A DNA stretch of 64,000 nt from Marisa cornuarietis (taxonomy: Eukaryota > Mollusca > Gastropoda > Architaenioglossa > Ampullariidae). Below, piece by piece: positions 11,401 through 22,436 of this stretch. How positions within the stretch are numbered: the stretch's first letter is position 1; each line of letters opens with the position of its first letter. The position numbers and the translations under genes were made by a program. The stretch is taken from contig SMMW01000001.1 in the NCBI GenBank assembly GCA_004794655.1, forward strand, positions 4,089,001 through 4,153,000. Reading direction: 5' to 3'. The notes beneath the pieces were generated by a model, which worked only from the letters and a program-made list of their open reading frames with translations, was not told the origin of the DNA and searched no databases.

Positions 11401-14400
11401 TCATGAAGTTAACTAGTAAGTGGTTGTATATTTATTTATTTTACTTAAAGGTTACGAGAATATAAGATAAATTATTTTGAATTTATGGCTCTTCACATGA
11501 TTGATATTTTTTTATGGTGAATAGTTTATAGATTGATAGACTAGACAGTAAACAAAGGCCTACATATTTTTTTGTAAAGTTTACTCTTTCAAGATAAAAT
11601 ATAAACATTGTTTGCCTGTCACTTAAAACAGGAGTATCTTGGTTTTCACTTCTGCTGATTCATTTATAACTTTACTTCTGCAGCAATTTTTCAAACTATA
11701 AACATCGCTTTGCTATGCCAGGAGACCCTTACATGGACAGGATGTTTTTCAGGTAGTTATGTTTTACACATTCTTATGTTTTGCTAGTTCTAAATACTGA
11801 TATGGTTCTCATGCTTCCATCCAGATATATTCTGTGAATTGATTTTGTCTGTAGAAGTGTTACTTGTTTATTTAAATGTTTCACGAGATTGTGGCAGATC
11901 AGTCTTTAATGGCATACTTTAAAATTGTGTGAACGCTGGGTCACGAAGCTGCTGTCATCAACAAACTTCTACAGAAGGTTGAAAAACTGTTGATGTCAGA
12001 GAGTTTTATTTGTTTACACGATGATTTAAGAAATGCCGAATTTTAGAAAATAGCTGCAGATTCACAGTCTTGGAGGTCTGGAGAATAGGAACCTTTTCAT
12101 ATTTATGCCTTAGAGGAACACTTTTTTTTCATCAAGATGTGGAGTAGATACCAGATATTTCTCTCATTTATTTTCATGACTTATTTCTTTTATGGATTAC
12201 TTGGATTCTGAATATGTGTTTCACCTGCAGTTTCAACATTGGTCCAGCCCACATAATTTCGTTCAGCACAGAGTATTATTTCTTTGTGCAATTTGGAATT
12301 GCTCAGGCAGCAGAGCAGTACAGATGGCTTGAGCAAGATCTTATGGTATGAGGACAAGTATCCCCCTTTTTGATAAGGTTATAAAGTAATTGTTGTGAGG
12401 TAATGCCTGCTAGTTTGCTTTCTAAGCTACGCAGTACATGATGCTCAACTATTTATTATTAGTAGACTGTGTGTTGCTACAAAAACCAAGGCCTTCTAAA
12501 AAAACTGTCAGAAATTTGTCTAGCAGGCTGTAGATAGCAGACAAAGGTGTTGTAGTTTTAAGATTTTTGTAAGATTTAATGTTGATATGAACCTTTTGTT
12601 TTTATAAATTGTATGACATGAGTTAAGGTTGCTGTGATATAACTAGGTCTGTCTGTGACCGGCTCCTTTTCACAAAATATGAAGTCAAACATGTCTGTCT
12701 TCAGGAGGCCACAAAGCCAGAAAACCGTGCACAGAGACCGTGGATTATCACAATGGGCCATCGCCCCATGTACTGTTCCAATGCTGACAATGATGACTGC
12801 ACAAAAACTGGCAGTATTGTAAGTATGAACTTATGCTTATAGTCTTAATATGTCAGTGATGTGCTCTTTAGTTTTAAAAGAACTGGGAAAAGTTGTCAAT
12901 ACTTCTGCTTGTCATTACTTGCAAACATCTTATTCATTTGGGTTGCTGCAGGTGAGAACTGGTTGGCCTCTCCTGCACTCTTTGCCACTAGAAAAACTTT
13001 TCTACAACTATGGTGTAGATGTGATGCTTTGGGCTCATGAGCATTCATATGAACGCATGTGGCCAGTCTATGATGAAAAGGTTAGTCGTTGATTATAACT
13101 TTTGCAGAACCACTTATTTTCACACTGTTTTACAAAGTCATTTACAAATAACTTGCTCATTAAAGGTTTTTGGTTATTTTGCATAAGAACAAGAAATAAA
13201 TAGTCTTGTTGGTTGCAGGTATATAATGGCAGTCTTAAAGAACCCTACACAAACCCCAAGGCACCAGTTCATGTTGTAACAGGTTCAGCAGTGAGTGCTT
13301 CTTTGTTTTTAAAAATACTCAACTATTTGAAGAATTCGCGATTGTGAATAGCTGTGCGTTATTTTAATAATAATAATAATAAGGATGCAGTTTTCTATAG
13401 TGCTATTCCAGCTAAGGCTAAATGCATTTTACAATCATGTTATTCCCCTCCCCCAGCACAGACGCACACAAGTAACACATACAAACAGTTAAAGAAATAC
13501 ATATAATCCTACACACACATATCCCACAATGCTAGTTTGTTTCACACCCTTCCCCCCTTTTCTGCTTATTGCTACTTCTCTACTCGTCTTGCCTTTGCAA
13601 AATCATGATACTGTCAGTCCTTATTACTTGGATCCTCTTTATTTATTTTTTTTTTTTTTCATCATAGGTACTGTTGTTTATCCTTCCGTTGTTCATATGT
13701 TGTTTGTTCTTCTGTCTCTTTTATGTTGCCCATGACTCGTTCTTGTTCTTAAGGTAACCGGTCGATTTGACTAGGGTCAGTTCGACTAACAGTCATTTCG
13801 ACTAGGGTCAGTTCGACTAACGGTCGGTTCAACTAAGTCGTTTTGTCTAATGGTCGGTGTTTTTTTTACTGTTCCCACGTGTGCGCATCAATTTTTAAAC
13901 TTAGGGACGGTTGGATGCGTCGCCGGAATCGGGGGTTTGAGTGTTTGTTGAGTCTGTGTGGTTGAGAGCGTGCATGCGAGAGTGGAACGTGTGGACCCCG
14001 ATTGCTTAACGCGACAATTAGCACTATTTACATGATACATTTAAATCGTTTATTAACATTCAAATCACTTCAATTTTTTTCCATTTCATGTGTCCTATAG
14101 CATTTCATGCATCCTATAGATGATTCGACCGTTAGACGCAACGGCTTAGTCGAACCGACCTTAGTCAAACTGACCCTAGTCAAAACGACCCTAGTCGAAA
14201 CGACCGGGAATCGTTCTAAAGCACTAAGAGCATGCTCCTTAGGAGTGTAAGTATGTACTATAAAAAATTTGGCATTTATTATTATTTATTATATATCCAC
14301 AGCATGAGAACATAGAAATGTAAATGCTGCTTAAGAAGCAGAGGATCATTTAAGGTACATTTCTCAGTACCGCAATCTCCAGATAATCTTTTTCAGATAT

Positions 14401-15328
14401 TTCTCTCTTTTTTTTTTTTTTTTGATGGAAAAGAATATGCTGTAAACTTTTCTGCCATACAGTATACTATAAAACAGGTGTGGCCAACCTGCGGCCCATG
14501 GGCGACATCCGGCCCACGAAGGTACCTCATGCGGCCTGCTCATTTTAAGCAGACAATGGTGACATCACCCTTACGCTGCCGCGGGGTCGCCCTTTTGTTG
14601 CCGTACATACAAGTTTTGGTACATTGGGGCACAATTTCATTTTTAACGTTGGCAGGATTCTGGCAAAACTGCCATGTTCTGGCCCACGAGATTTTATATC
14701 ATGTCGCGTGTGACCCTTGGGTGAGAAAAGGTTGGGCACCACTGGTATAAAAGAATGCTTTTGTTGTTCTACTATGAAGATGTTTGAAGGAAAGTATGAA
14801 ATCAGATATTGCTAAGTTACAGCTTACGTGGTTATTCGTTTGTGGCTTGCAGGGGTGTCAAGAAAACCATGACAAGTTCATAACTAATTTTGCTGCTTGG
14901 TCAGCTTTTCACAGTGACGACTATGGCTACACACGCATGACTATTCACAACGCAACACACCTGTACATGGAACAGGTTTCTGATGACCAGGTACATTGCC
15001 TTTAAGGGTTTTTTTTTCTTAATAAATTTGCAATCACAAAGCCATTTAAATTACAACTTTTGCAGTTGATTTGTTATTAATGATATGTCTGATGGCACAA
15101 AGTATGAAAGTTTGGGAGTTGAGAGAAAAAACAGCTGTGGGTAGAGGTGGGCCTAGTTGTAAGAATTATGTTTGTATCCATAAACAGGTGATGCGTTAAG
15201 CTTTATAAAAATTTCTTTTTGTTTAAAAATTTTGTTTTATTATTTTTCAGGGAGGAAAAATTATTGACTCCTTCATGATAAGGAAGGACCTTCATGGGTC
15301 ATACCCACTGTCCAACAAGTTTCTTTAA
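8404..15328 (+). CDS. ACP7: Acid phosphatase type 7 (purple acid phosphatase), complete
   Basis: Twelve exons: 8404-8509, 9791-9991, 10221-10403, 11047-11072, 11318-11415, 11684-11752, 12231-12345, 12705-12818, 12952-13080, 13219-13290, 14853-14990 and 15251-15328. All have GT donors and AG acceptors and join in one frame of 442 residues; human ACP7/PAPL has 438. Residues 1-19 form a signal peptide, followed by a PEQVHIAYG segment that opens the N-terminal fibronectin-like domain. Metal ligands of the two-metal site are all present: GDLG (Asp136), GDFAYD (Asp165, Tyr168), GNHE (Asn200), GHRP (His285) and AHEH (His333, His335). The enzyme hydrolyses phosphate monoesters at acid pH with an Fe-containing centre and should be secreted or lysosomal. 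Exon 4 has only 26 bases yet carries two ligands. Intron 10 holds two transposon remnants. The 3' UTR seems to run to about 16800. Confidence 0.97.
9065..9300 (+). repeat. Dispersed repeat, copy B, in ACP7 intron 1
   Basis: Same-orientation partner of 4125-4340, with small insertions and deletions between shared blocks. It lies inside the first intron of ACP7. Confidence 0.6.
9381..9483 (-). mobile_element. Truncated copy of the GGCGTAGGAA inverted-repeat element
   Basis: Reverse complement matches the first ~100 bases of the element at 17968-18108: terminal CAGTGGCATAGGAACC, a G-rich then C-rich block, and the body GATGCTGGGAAGGCAAGAAT. The far terminal repeat seen in the other copy is missing here. 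It sits in intron 1 of ACP7. Confidence 0.75.
13754..14212. mobile_element. Foldback element with long inverted ends, in ACP7 intron 10
   Basis: About 105 bases at each end are inverted copies of each other. They are built from repeats of a GACTAGGGTC / AGTTCGACTAACGGTC motif; the left end reads GGTCGATTTGACTAGGGTC and the right end is its complement. The flanks GTTCTTAAG (13745-13753) and GTTCTAAAG (14213-14221) differ at one base and look like a 9-base target duplication. Long inverted ends with a 9-base duplication are typical of non-autonomous Mutator-like elements. There is no coding capacity. Confidence 0.75.
14475..14744. mobile_element. Non-autonomous hAT-like element, in ACP7 intron 10
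   Basis: Starts CAGGTGTGGCCAACCTGCGG and ends AGGTTGGGCACCACTG, imperfect inverted ends of the hAT type (CAG..CTG). The flanks CTATAAAA (14467-14474) and GTATAAAA (14745-14752) match at 7 of 8 bases, as expected for the 8-base target duplication of hAT elements. The interior of about 270 bases has no transposase. It lies about 260 bases after the foldback element in the same intron. Confidence 0.8.
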
Positions 15329-16800
15329 ATGACACTTCAAGGGAAGAAATGCAAATGTGCTCTCATGCAAGTACTCACCATTTAACATAGACTAGGTGGA
15401 ATGCAAAAGTGTACCTAAACTAGAGATAACGGTTTTCGGTTTGTTTGTTTGTTTGGTTTTTTTTTTTTGTATATGATTAGGCTCAGAGATGTATAAAGCA
15501 CAAATACAGCCACACACACATCCGTATCGAGATGCATGATGATATGCATGAGCTTTTGCTCCCTCTCTCTTACACAAATACACACACACAGATTAACTTT
15601 TTTAGAAACCTTGAGCTATTTTTAAATAATTGAGGTGATATATAAGCAGTTTTACTTTCAGTCTAACAAAGAATTTTATTCTCATGATTAAGAATCCTGC
15701 ATAGTATTATTTTAAACATTTTTATGCTATTCAAGAATGTTTTATGGTTTGGGATTCTCTTTATTATATAATTCTTTGTTTTACTAATTTTGTATTGTGG
15801 TATAATTATATGTGCTCACAAATCGTTGGATTGACAAGATCTTATTGATATATTTGAAAATTTTGCTTTTGATGGTATTTTCAAGTACATTCAGTCAGGC
15901 TGAAGGATAAGATTTTTTGCCATTTGTCGCTGCTCTTAACATTCCACATTGTTTTATGCTTGAAACAGCATCATCAATGTTTACATGCTAAACACAGTGG
16001 GTATGTGGTTACAATTCTACTTATGTACAGGCCTTTTCCCAAATATTTTTGGATTTATCGATTGTATAGCTGTGGTGATGATGACCCTGCATTTTATTCA
16101 AGTAAAATGAAAACCAACAAAACACACTGTATAATACACACTAATCCAGTTACCATGTCTTTCAATTGTGCTGCATGAATTTACTGTTGAAAAACGTGAT
16201 GCCTGATGAATTATTATATTTTTGTAGAAGTCATCGAGCTTAGTACTTCTTCTATACAAGTTTATGTGATCCCACCAAATTCATGGCATGCAAAATTTCT
16301 ATACCTTTAAAAACTAAGACATTAAGATTTTGCCTGAGATAGATGAAATGTGTAAGAGCTTGGATTTTATGCTTCCTTTTGATTGTGACATATTTAAATC
16401 AATATGGACTAGGCTTGTCCTAAAAATATTGCCATATTACATTTACTGCTGCAGGAACTTGTTTTCCCAGATCATTTTTAAGAGTTCACAAGTCAATTTG
16501 TGTTGTCTCATCTTTTAATTTTATTCAGTCACCATTTTATGTGTATGAAAAGTAAAGTGGAGGGGGGAGGGACTAAAATTCTTTTCAAAAGCCTTCTCAA
16601 CAACTTTTGTACAGTCTGTTGCCAACACACATTGTTGTAAAATGTAGTCCAACTTTTGTATTGTGGCATACACTGTTTTGATTCTTAGTTTTCCATTTGT
16701 ACATTTGTCAAAATGAATCCATGAATGGCTGTGGAAATCTCACAGTATATCATACTGGTTTTATGTTTATTTAACCTGACATTAAAAGAAAAAAAAACTC
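15329..16800 (+). other. Probable 3' UTR of ACP7
   Basis: AT-rich sequence without splice-compatible coding exons follows the ACP7 stop. An ATTAAA variant signal at 16781-16786, followed by an A-rich run, is the best candidate end. Confidence 0.5.
16781..16786 (+). terminator. Candidate poly(A) signal of ACP7
   Basis: ATTAAA, the commonest variant of the poly(A) hexamer, about 1.45 kb past the stop codon, immediately before an A-rich stretch and a GT-rich stretch. Transcript data could place the true end elsewhere. Confidence 0.4.
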
Positions 16801-17967
16801 TTGACACATGTGTCAACAAGTGCCTGTGTATGAGTGAAACGAGCATTTGTCAGAAAGTAATCATCGCCCTTTGAAATTGTTTTCCCCTTGATATCATCTT
16901 TTCGTTTTTGGAGGGACGAAGTCGTTCAAAACACGAAAAATGCAGTTTGCAACATCCATGATTAGTAACAACAGCTGCTGAATGCAGCTCAAAAACTTAA
17001 AAAAAAATATATCGGTAAGAAAGATAACCTATTTCCTGAAAGAAATGCCGGAGAAAGACATCTGTTCGTAGTTTCTTTTCTTTATCACTGTCATCAAATC
17101 TAGATTTAAGGTCGGCACAATTTTTTTTGGTTTGGAGACTCAGCTTTGTCATTTGCTGTGGTTACGAACTGGCTCAAAATTTGTGTGTGTGCGCGTGCAG
17201 AAACGTGCATGAATTACGTGAAAGAGCTTCAATTCGCAGACAATTTAAAATTTGACTGGAGATACTTTCATGTAAGATTTGATGAACCATGCTTACGCAG
17301 AAAACTAACCTCAGGACCAAACAAGTTCTTACTAGGCCACCTACCGAGTTTCCAGGTTTGAGATTAGTTCATATAAGCTACCAATTTAATTTTCCCTCGC
17401 TCTCTTCGAGATAGATCCTAGATTTCTGTGTGACTCCAGTGAGAATCTGGAAAAACTTAACTTTTTTTGCACTTACACTTTGATCTTGGCCAATTAAAGG
17501 GCCGCGAAGTTTGCGTGAAGGCCCCGCTTTCTCGTGCGAAAACAATACAAGTCGAAGATAATCTTCAGACATTTTAAAACACTTGTCATGGTCCATCTTC
17601 TAATATGAAAAGCCTCTCTTTTCGTTCATCATTGCAGCGCCCCAGCTCAGGCTAATTTTTTTTTTTTTTGTATTAAGTACGACACTTAAGCTACATACAG
17701 CTGGGATTATTGTGACATCACTCTGAACATTCAATTTGGTTACCGCGAACCAACCACCTCCAGGAAAGGTTTCGTGGTGGCCTTGCAGTGAATGTGTTGC
17801 TTTTGTAAACAAAAACCATCCCAAGCACAGGCAATGGATGAACAAATACACTACACATCAGCGCCTTGTCTTTGTGGAAACCTGTGGGTCTGATCGAGTG
17901 GCGATCATTCGCAGTGAGTGGCGGTGTTCCCCTTGGCACAGCATGTTTCTCTTGACTCACGATCTGC
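16801..17967. other. Intergenic; short open frames of uncertain status
   Basis: I recognise no gene. Two small frames have some splice context: 17200-17361 on the + strand, ending at a CAG|GTTTGAG donor-like site, and 17482-17596 on the - strand, ending at a GT|GTAAGT donor. They overlap no known family, and I cannot connect them to further exons. Confidence 0.4.
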
Positions 17968-18108
17968 CAGTGGCGTAGGAACAGGAGGGGCAAGGGGGGC
18001 AGCCGCCCCCCCAAAAAAAAAGATGCTGGGAAGGCAAGAATGTGAACGTTATTCATTGTCAGCATGGAGCTTGCCCCCCCCAAAGCCGAGCATCTTCCTA
18101 CGCCACTG
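17968..18108 (+). mobile_element. 141-base inverted-repeat element (CAGTGGCGTAGGAA ends)
   Basis: Begins CAGTGGCGTAGGAA and ends TTCCTACGCCACTG, a perfect 14-base terminal inverted repeat. Both flanks carry TCTGC (17963-17967 and 18109-18113), a possible 5-base target duplication. Inside are G-rich and C-rich runs and the body GATGCTGGGAAGGCAAGAAT shared with the copy at 9381-9483. There is no coding capacity: a miniature DNA transposon whose superfamily I cannot fix. Confidence 0.85.
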
Positions 18109-21100
18109 TCTGCGTAAAGATCTATTGACAGGAATACAGAGTTACACCGAACATGGACTATGCCTGAAATTTTCTGAAGAACCAGTTTGAAGAGCAGCGC
18201 TTGTCCCAGTACCGCGTAGGAGAAGACCTGCCTCTTGGGTAAGCTGCCTCTGATGCAGATACAAATGGGCGCAACTGAAGAACATCTGTTTCAAACACAG
18301 GCGGTCGAGATTTGAACCGGGTAAGCACGAAAAAGTATCAGTTTTCTGCCAACAGACGTTTGATGTCTCGACATGGACGGCAGGACAACAATGTAAAATA
18401 TATGCTAGAGGAAAAGGAGACCTAAATATCAATAGCCTTTCATTTCCCTTCACTGAAAGGTTTCAAGCAATATCTCTTTTAAACAGAAAAGGCTGAACGG
18501 TTCACAAGATTCCAAAAGATAACGCAGTAACTTGCTTAGTACCTAGAATAGTAAGTGGTCCTGGAGAGCAGACATCGACAAAAAATTAAAAACTAAACAC
18601 TTATTGAAAGCATTACAAAGTTTTGAAAACATCAACTTTAGGTATTTACTCCATAAATGTATCTTGGACCAGAACTAATTCCTACAGAAGAAAAAAAAAA
18701 GCGCTACTTAGACCTTAGGCCAGAGAGGCAGAAACTTTACATGAACCTGTGAGAAAAAATCCAGCATCGGCGCCATGCGCCGGCATCATCATCAAATGGT
18801 TCTCATGCAGCCGCATTGCTAATACCTTTGGGACAACGTCTTTGCGGTTTTAAGTTTTATGCATTTTGCTTCTCCACGTGTACTGAGCCGTTCTTGTGCT
18901 TTTAAAAGATCAGCTTTGTATCGTTAGATGAAGTGACTGCAAAAGTTCCTGGGTTTAATCCGAGCTGGATTAGTGAAGTCAAAATTGGTTTTACAAGAAT
19001 GAAGACGATTGGCGTAAAATCCTGCTTAGTTTTTCATAAAACAAGAGAAGAGGCTGCTTGAATCTCCATGAAGTACGGCAGTAACTAGATTCAGCTAGAA
19101 AGAATTCGTTTCATCAAATTTTCTATACTTCCCACCCCCACTCCAATCCACAACAAGGAAAGCTATGGCATCTTATTACCTGCGACACAATACGAAGTCG
19201 CATACAGGCGTGGCATTAATTGTCGCCATCATCCATCTCGTGGCATCATGACTAAAGTACATCTTTAGTGACCTTGAAGCACCTTAATTGACGTTTATTG
19301 GCAGGAGAAAATGCAACAGTAACAATGTCGATTTATTAGATTAAAACAAAGGATGCTGAATGTGAATCAAAATTAAATGAACAGACATGGCGTCACACAT
19401 TGAAAGAAACTTGTCAAACTCTTAAACTATAACTGTTCGGCAGTTAGATGTTATAACGATCTAAGGGTTCATTTTCCCCCGTCAGTACTAGGAAATGGGG
19501 GGAGGGGAGAAAACTGTTTGATTTGCAGGACCGCATTGCGGATATTTCAATGGCGAGCAGGCCGTTGAAGTAATTAGGGGAGACCTGGGTAGTCATTCCG
19601 AATCCTGTTCCAAAAAAAAAAAAAAAGGATTACAAGGTCCATAATGACTTCAAAGTAATGAATGTATCCCTACTGGGATTACAACTTGTTTACAATTTAA
19701 TGAATTCTTAACTGGGGTCTTCGGATCTTCTTGGATCCATTAGGTCTGCCTGTCCTTTTAAGCAGCGGGAGCGTTGGTAGGTGGTATTCTAGGTGTGAAC
19801 AGTCAGTCGAGTGTAGACAGCTACTCACGTGTCCGCGACTATGAATGATCGTGAAATAAGTCGGAGATGATCAGGCGACGGTGAAGGCCTTCTGGACTTA
19901 GGGATTGTAAGGGAATGCCTTCCGCCTTTCGCTCTTTGTTGTGTGGTGTAGTCTTCTAGAGAAAAGGACCACCATGTCAGATGAAACGTCGCGTGAATAG
20001 CTCGGTGTGTTTTGTTTGTTTTGTTTTGTTTTTTGCACACACGCTTTCTCTCTTTCTCTCGTTCTTTCTGAGCGAGTGCGTGCACGTGTGCTTGCATGTG
20101 TGTGCTTGCATGTGTGTACTTTCACGATGTACACCAGTCCCTGATCATGCATCGATACTTTGAGAAGTAGCCAGCAAAGCTCGATCTTTCTTTCTTTTCC
20201 ACCCTCGCGATTTGATGGAAAGTGGTTTTGAAATGTCTTTGACTGGAACCCATCAACCTGAGACCAAACTTTTCATTATCCACTCGCTGATGGCTTTCAC
20301 TGAGCAAATCGAGTATGTAGAGGACAACATCACTTCTCCTTCAAAGAATCAACGAGAATGTTGAAAACATTCAACCGCAAAGAAAAGGTGACACGTTTTT
20401 CCTATGTATCACGAAAGATTTTTTTTTCAAAATTACCCGTGTGACGTCAGTTACCGCTGAGACTTGTTTCTCAGACAACAACAGGGGGCTGGGTGGGAGT
20501 GAAGGCTGGAGGTTCGTCTTGAAAGCTCTCTTTGACGATTGCGTTTTACAGTATTGTGTCTAGCTTACTGATGATCAAGTATTTTTGCAATCAACAAGCG
20601 TTTCAGATGTCGCAGCTAGATGTTTTTGCAGATATTCACCAAATACAGAAATGGCAGAGTAGTGGTAGTCGATTGGTCAGTTATTAGAAATGCGAGAAAT
20701 TTAGGCCTTCTAGAAAGGCAACGCAGAATTTACGCAGGTGAGAAAAGGTTTTAGTCTGTTCTGGTGGAAGGTGATAGGGTTTTAATGTTCGATTCTACAT
20801 AGTTAAAAGAAATAGCATTCTAGAATACACTGCCAAGAATTGTCATCTCTGTGGTTCACCTTGCAACAGCAAAAAAAGTAACTTCGAGCTTTCTTTACCG
20901 AACTGTCTTAATTTAAAATAATACTTATTTTTCGGTATAGGAATTTAACGACCAAACTAGAGGTCATAAGAAAAAATTACGTTGACATCACAACCGAGTA
21001 AAAACCAGGCGCTGTTGTTTGGCATGTAAAAAAGAACTAAAACAGTCCTCACTGTGCCTTGAATATGTCTTTGGTTGTCAACATCAAATACACCCAAAGG

Positions 21101-21869
21101 ACTCATCAAAACTCGATCAGCAAAGGATCATGCCAAAGACCTGTGATCACATCTCACTATTTTCCTTGTGGGTGGTTTTCTTTTTATCTTAAAAGCGTTT
21201 TCTAATTTTTCTTGTGACTTGGTTTAGTGTGAACTCTTAAATGCCATAGACTCGGGAGGTGACATTTAGTTAGAGCAGATCCGCACAGCCCCAGTCTCTT
21301 CAAGACTCACATCTTTTGGCCAGATACCAAATCGATCCCATCATCTCACCCATGGTTGTGTCACAGAGGTTTTATTTTTTCGGAAGGAAGAGATGAGAGA
21401 AAAGATGGAAGACAGACAGATTGACCAATTAAAAAACCATCCGACCAACCAGCCCGTCGGGAAATATGAATTACCATTCCGGATGGAATCCGAATTCCGA
21501 ATTTGAATGTAGCAGATTTTAAACGATGAAGCATGCTCCCTAGGGTCATTCTGTAGGTCTACTTTGTGGGGAAAAAGTAAGACGAAGCAATTGTGCACGG
21601 CTCTAGCAGTGTCCCTTTATTGCCGACACCAGGGTTAAAAGAAATCGAGAATCTGTGCAGGTGCTGAGAAAAGAGATCGTGCATTTTTGAGTCACACAAA
21701 GGAGTGAGTTAATATTAGAGGAAGGAGACCATCATGTTAGCTTTCCTGCAAAAAAGGTAGGTCTGTACTTGCTGCACCAGGTGGGGCAGGTGGGGCACGG
21801 CACTTGGGATTGGACATAACCACGTCCAGAAGAAGTTCCAATAATTAAAGGCTGCAGCAAGAAAGTGCG
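18109..21869. other. Non-coding DNA without recognised genes
   Basis: No exon with both good splice sites and a recognisable protein was found on either strand. A GGTTCAAATCTCGACC stretch on the - strand near 18300-18318 resembles a tRNA-type B box but has no matching A box or cloverleaf. A perfect TGACGTCA (CRE octamer) lies at 20442-20449. Confidence 0.5.
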
Positions 21870-21960
21870 TTATTAAGATATAGGCCCGATACATCAGCCG
21901 TTATTAAGATACGTCTGATACGTCAGTCTTTATTAAGATATGCCCGATATGTCATTTGTT
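21870..21960 (+). repeat. Three-unit minisatellite, about 30 bases per unit
   Basis: Three diverged copies of a unit beginning TTATTAAGATA and containing CGATA(C/T)(A/G)TCA start at 21870, 21901 and 21930, giving periods of 31 and 29 bases. Confidence 0.8.
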
Positions 21961-22366
21961 ATTCGCAAGCGGACTGTGGCCAGTTTTACAGGGGGAAGTC
22001 CTTGTTCGCAACAGACTCCCATCAGACTGAAGTTTGTTGGAGGGGAAGGGTTGCGGTGAGGAAATAGAGAGGGGGGATTTTTGTCTTTCTTAAGGGAAAT
22101 CGCAGAGAAGACATTTTTTTAGCCGCCTACTTGCGTTTTTTCTTTTTTTTTTCTTTTGGTTTTGGATAGAGCACTTCTAATTTGCCGCCAGAGGGCGATA
22201 TCCCTCGGCTTGTTACATTACAAGCCCCCCTTGACTGTTGAACTCCTCTTCAGTTTCTGAGAGGAGAAGAGCAGGTACTTTACTCGAGGTCTTCGAAACA
22301 TTCTCATGACAAATCATTCACTTCCGCAAGACAACTTAGTTGCTTTAGAGTGCACTTTCTCCTTCC

Positions 22367-22370
<4 letters not shown>

Positions 22371-22435
<65 letters not shown>
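22371..22435 (+). repeat. (GT)n microsatellite
   Basis: Uninterrupted GT dinucleotide array of about 32 units. Long frames of HTHTHT or VCVCVC across it are artefacts. Confidence 0.97.

Positions 22436-22436
<1 letters not shown>

Noticed and set aside
17146..17596. Exon-like frames on both strands next to the ACP7 3' end
   Set aside because: Both have one splice-like edge, but neither resembles a known protein, and no phase-matched partner exon could be supported.
18280..18360. tRNA or tRNA-derived SINE on the - strand
   Set aside because: A B-box-like GGTTCAAATCTCGACC is present, but no A box at the right distance and no cloverleaf.
18940..18975. tRNA-like GGGTTTAATCC stretch
   Set aside because: The B box is a poor match and no cloverleaf can be folded around it.
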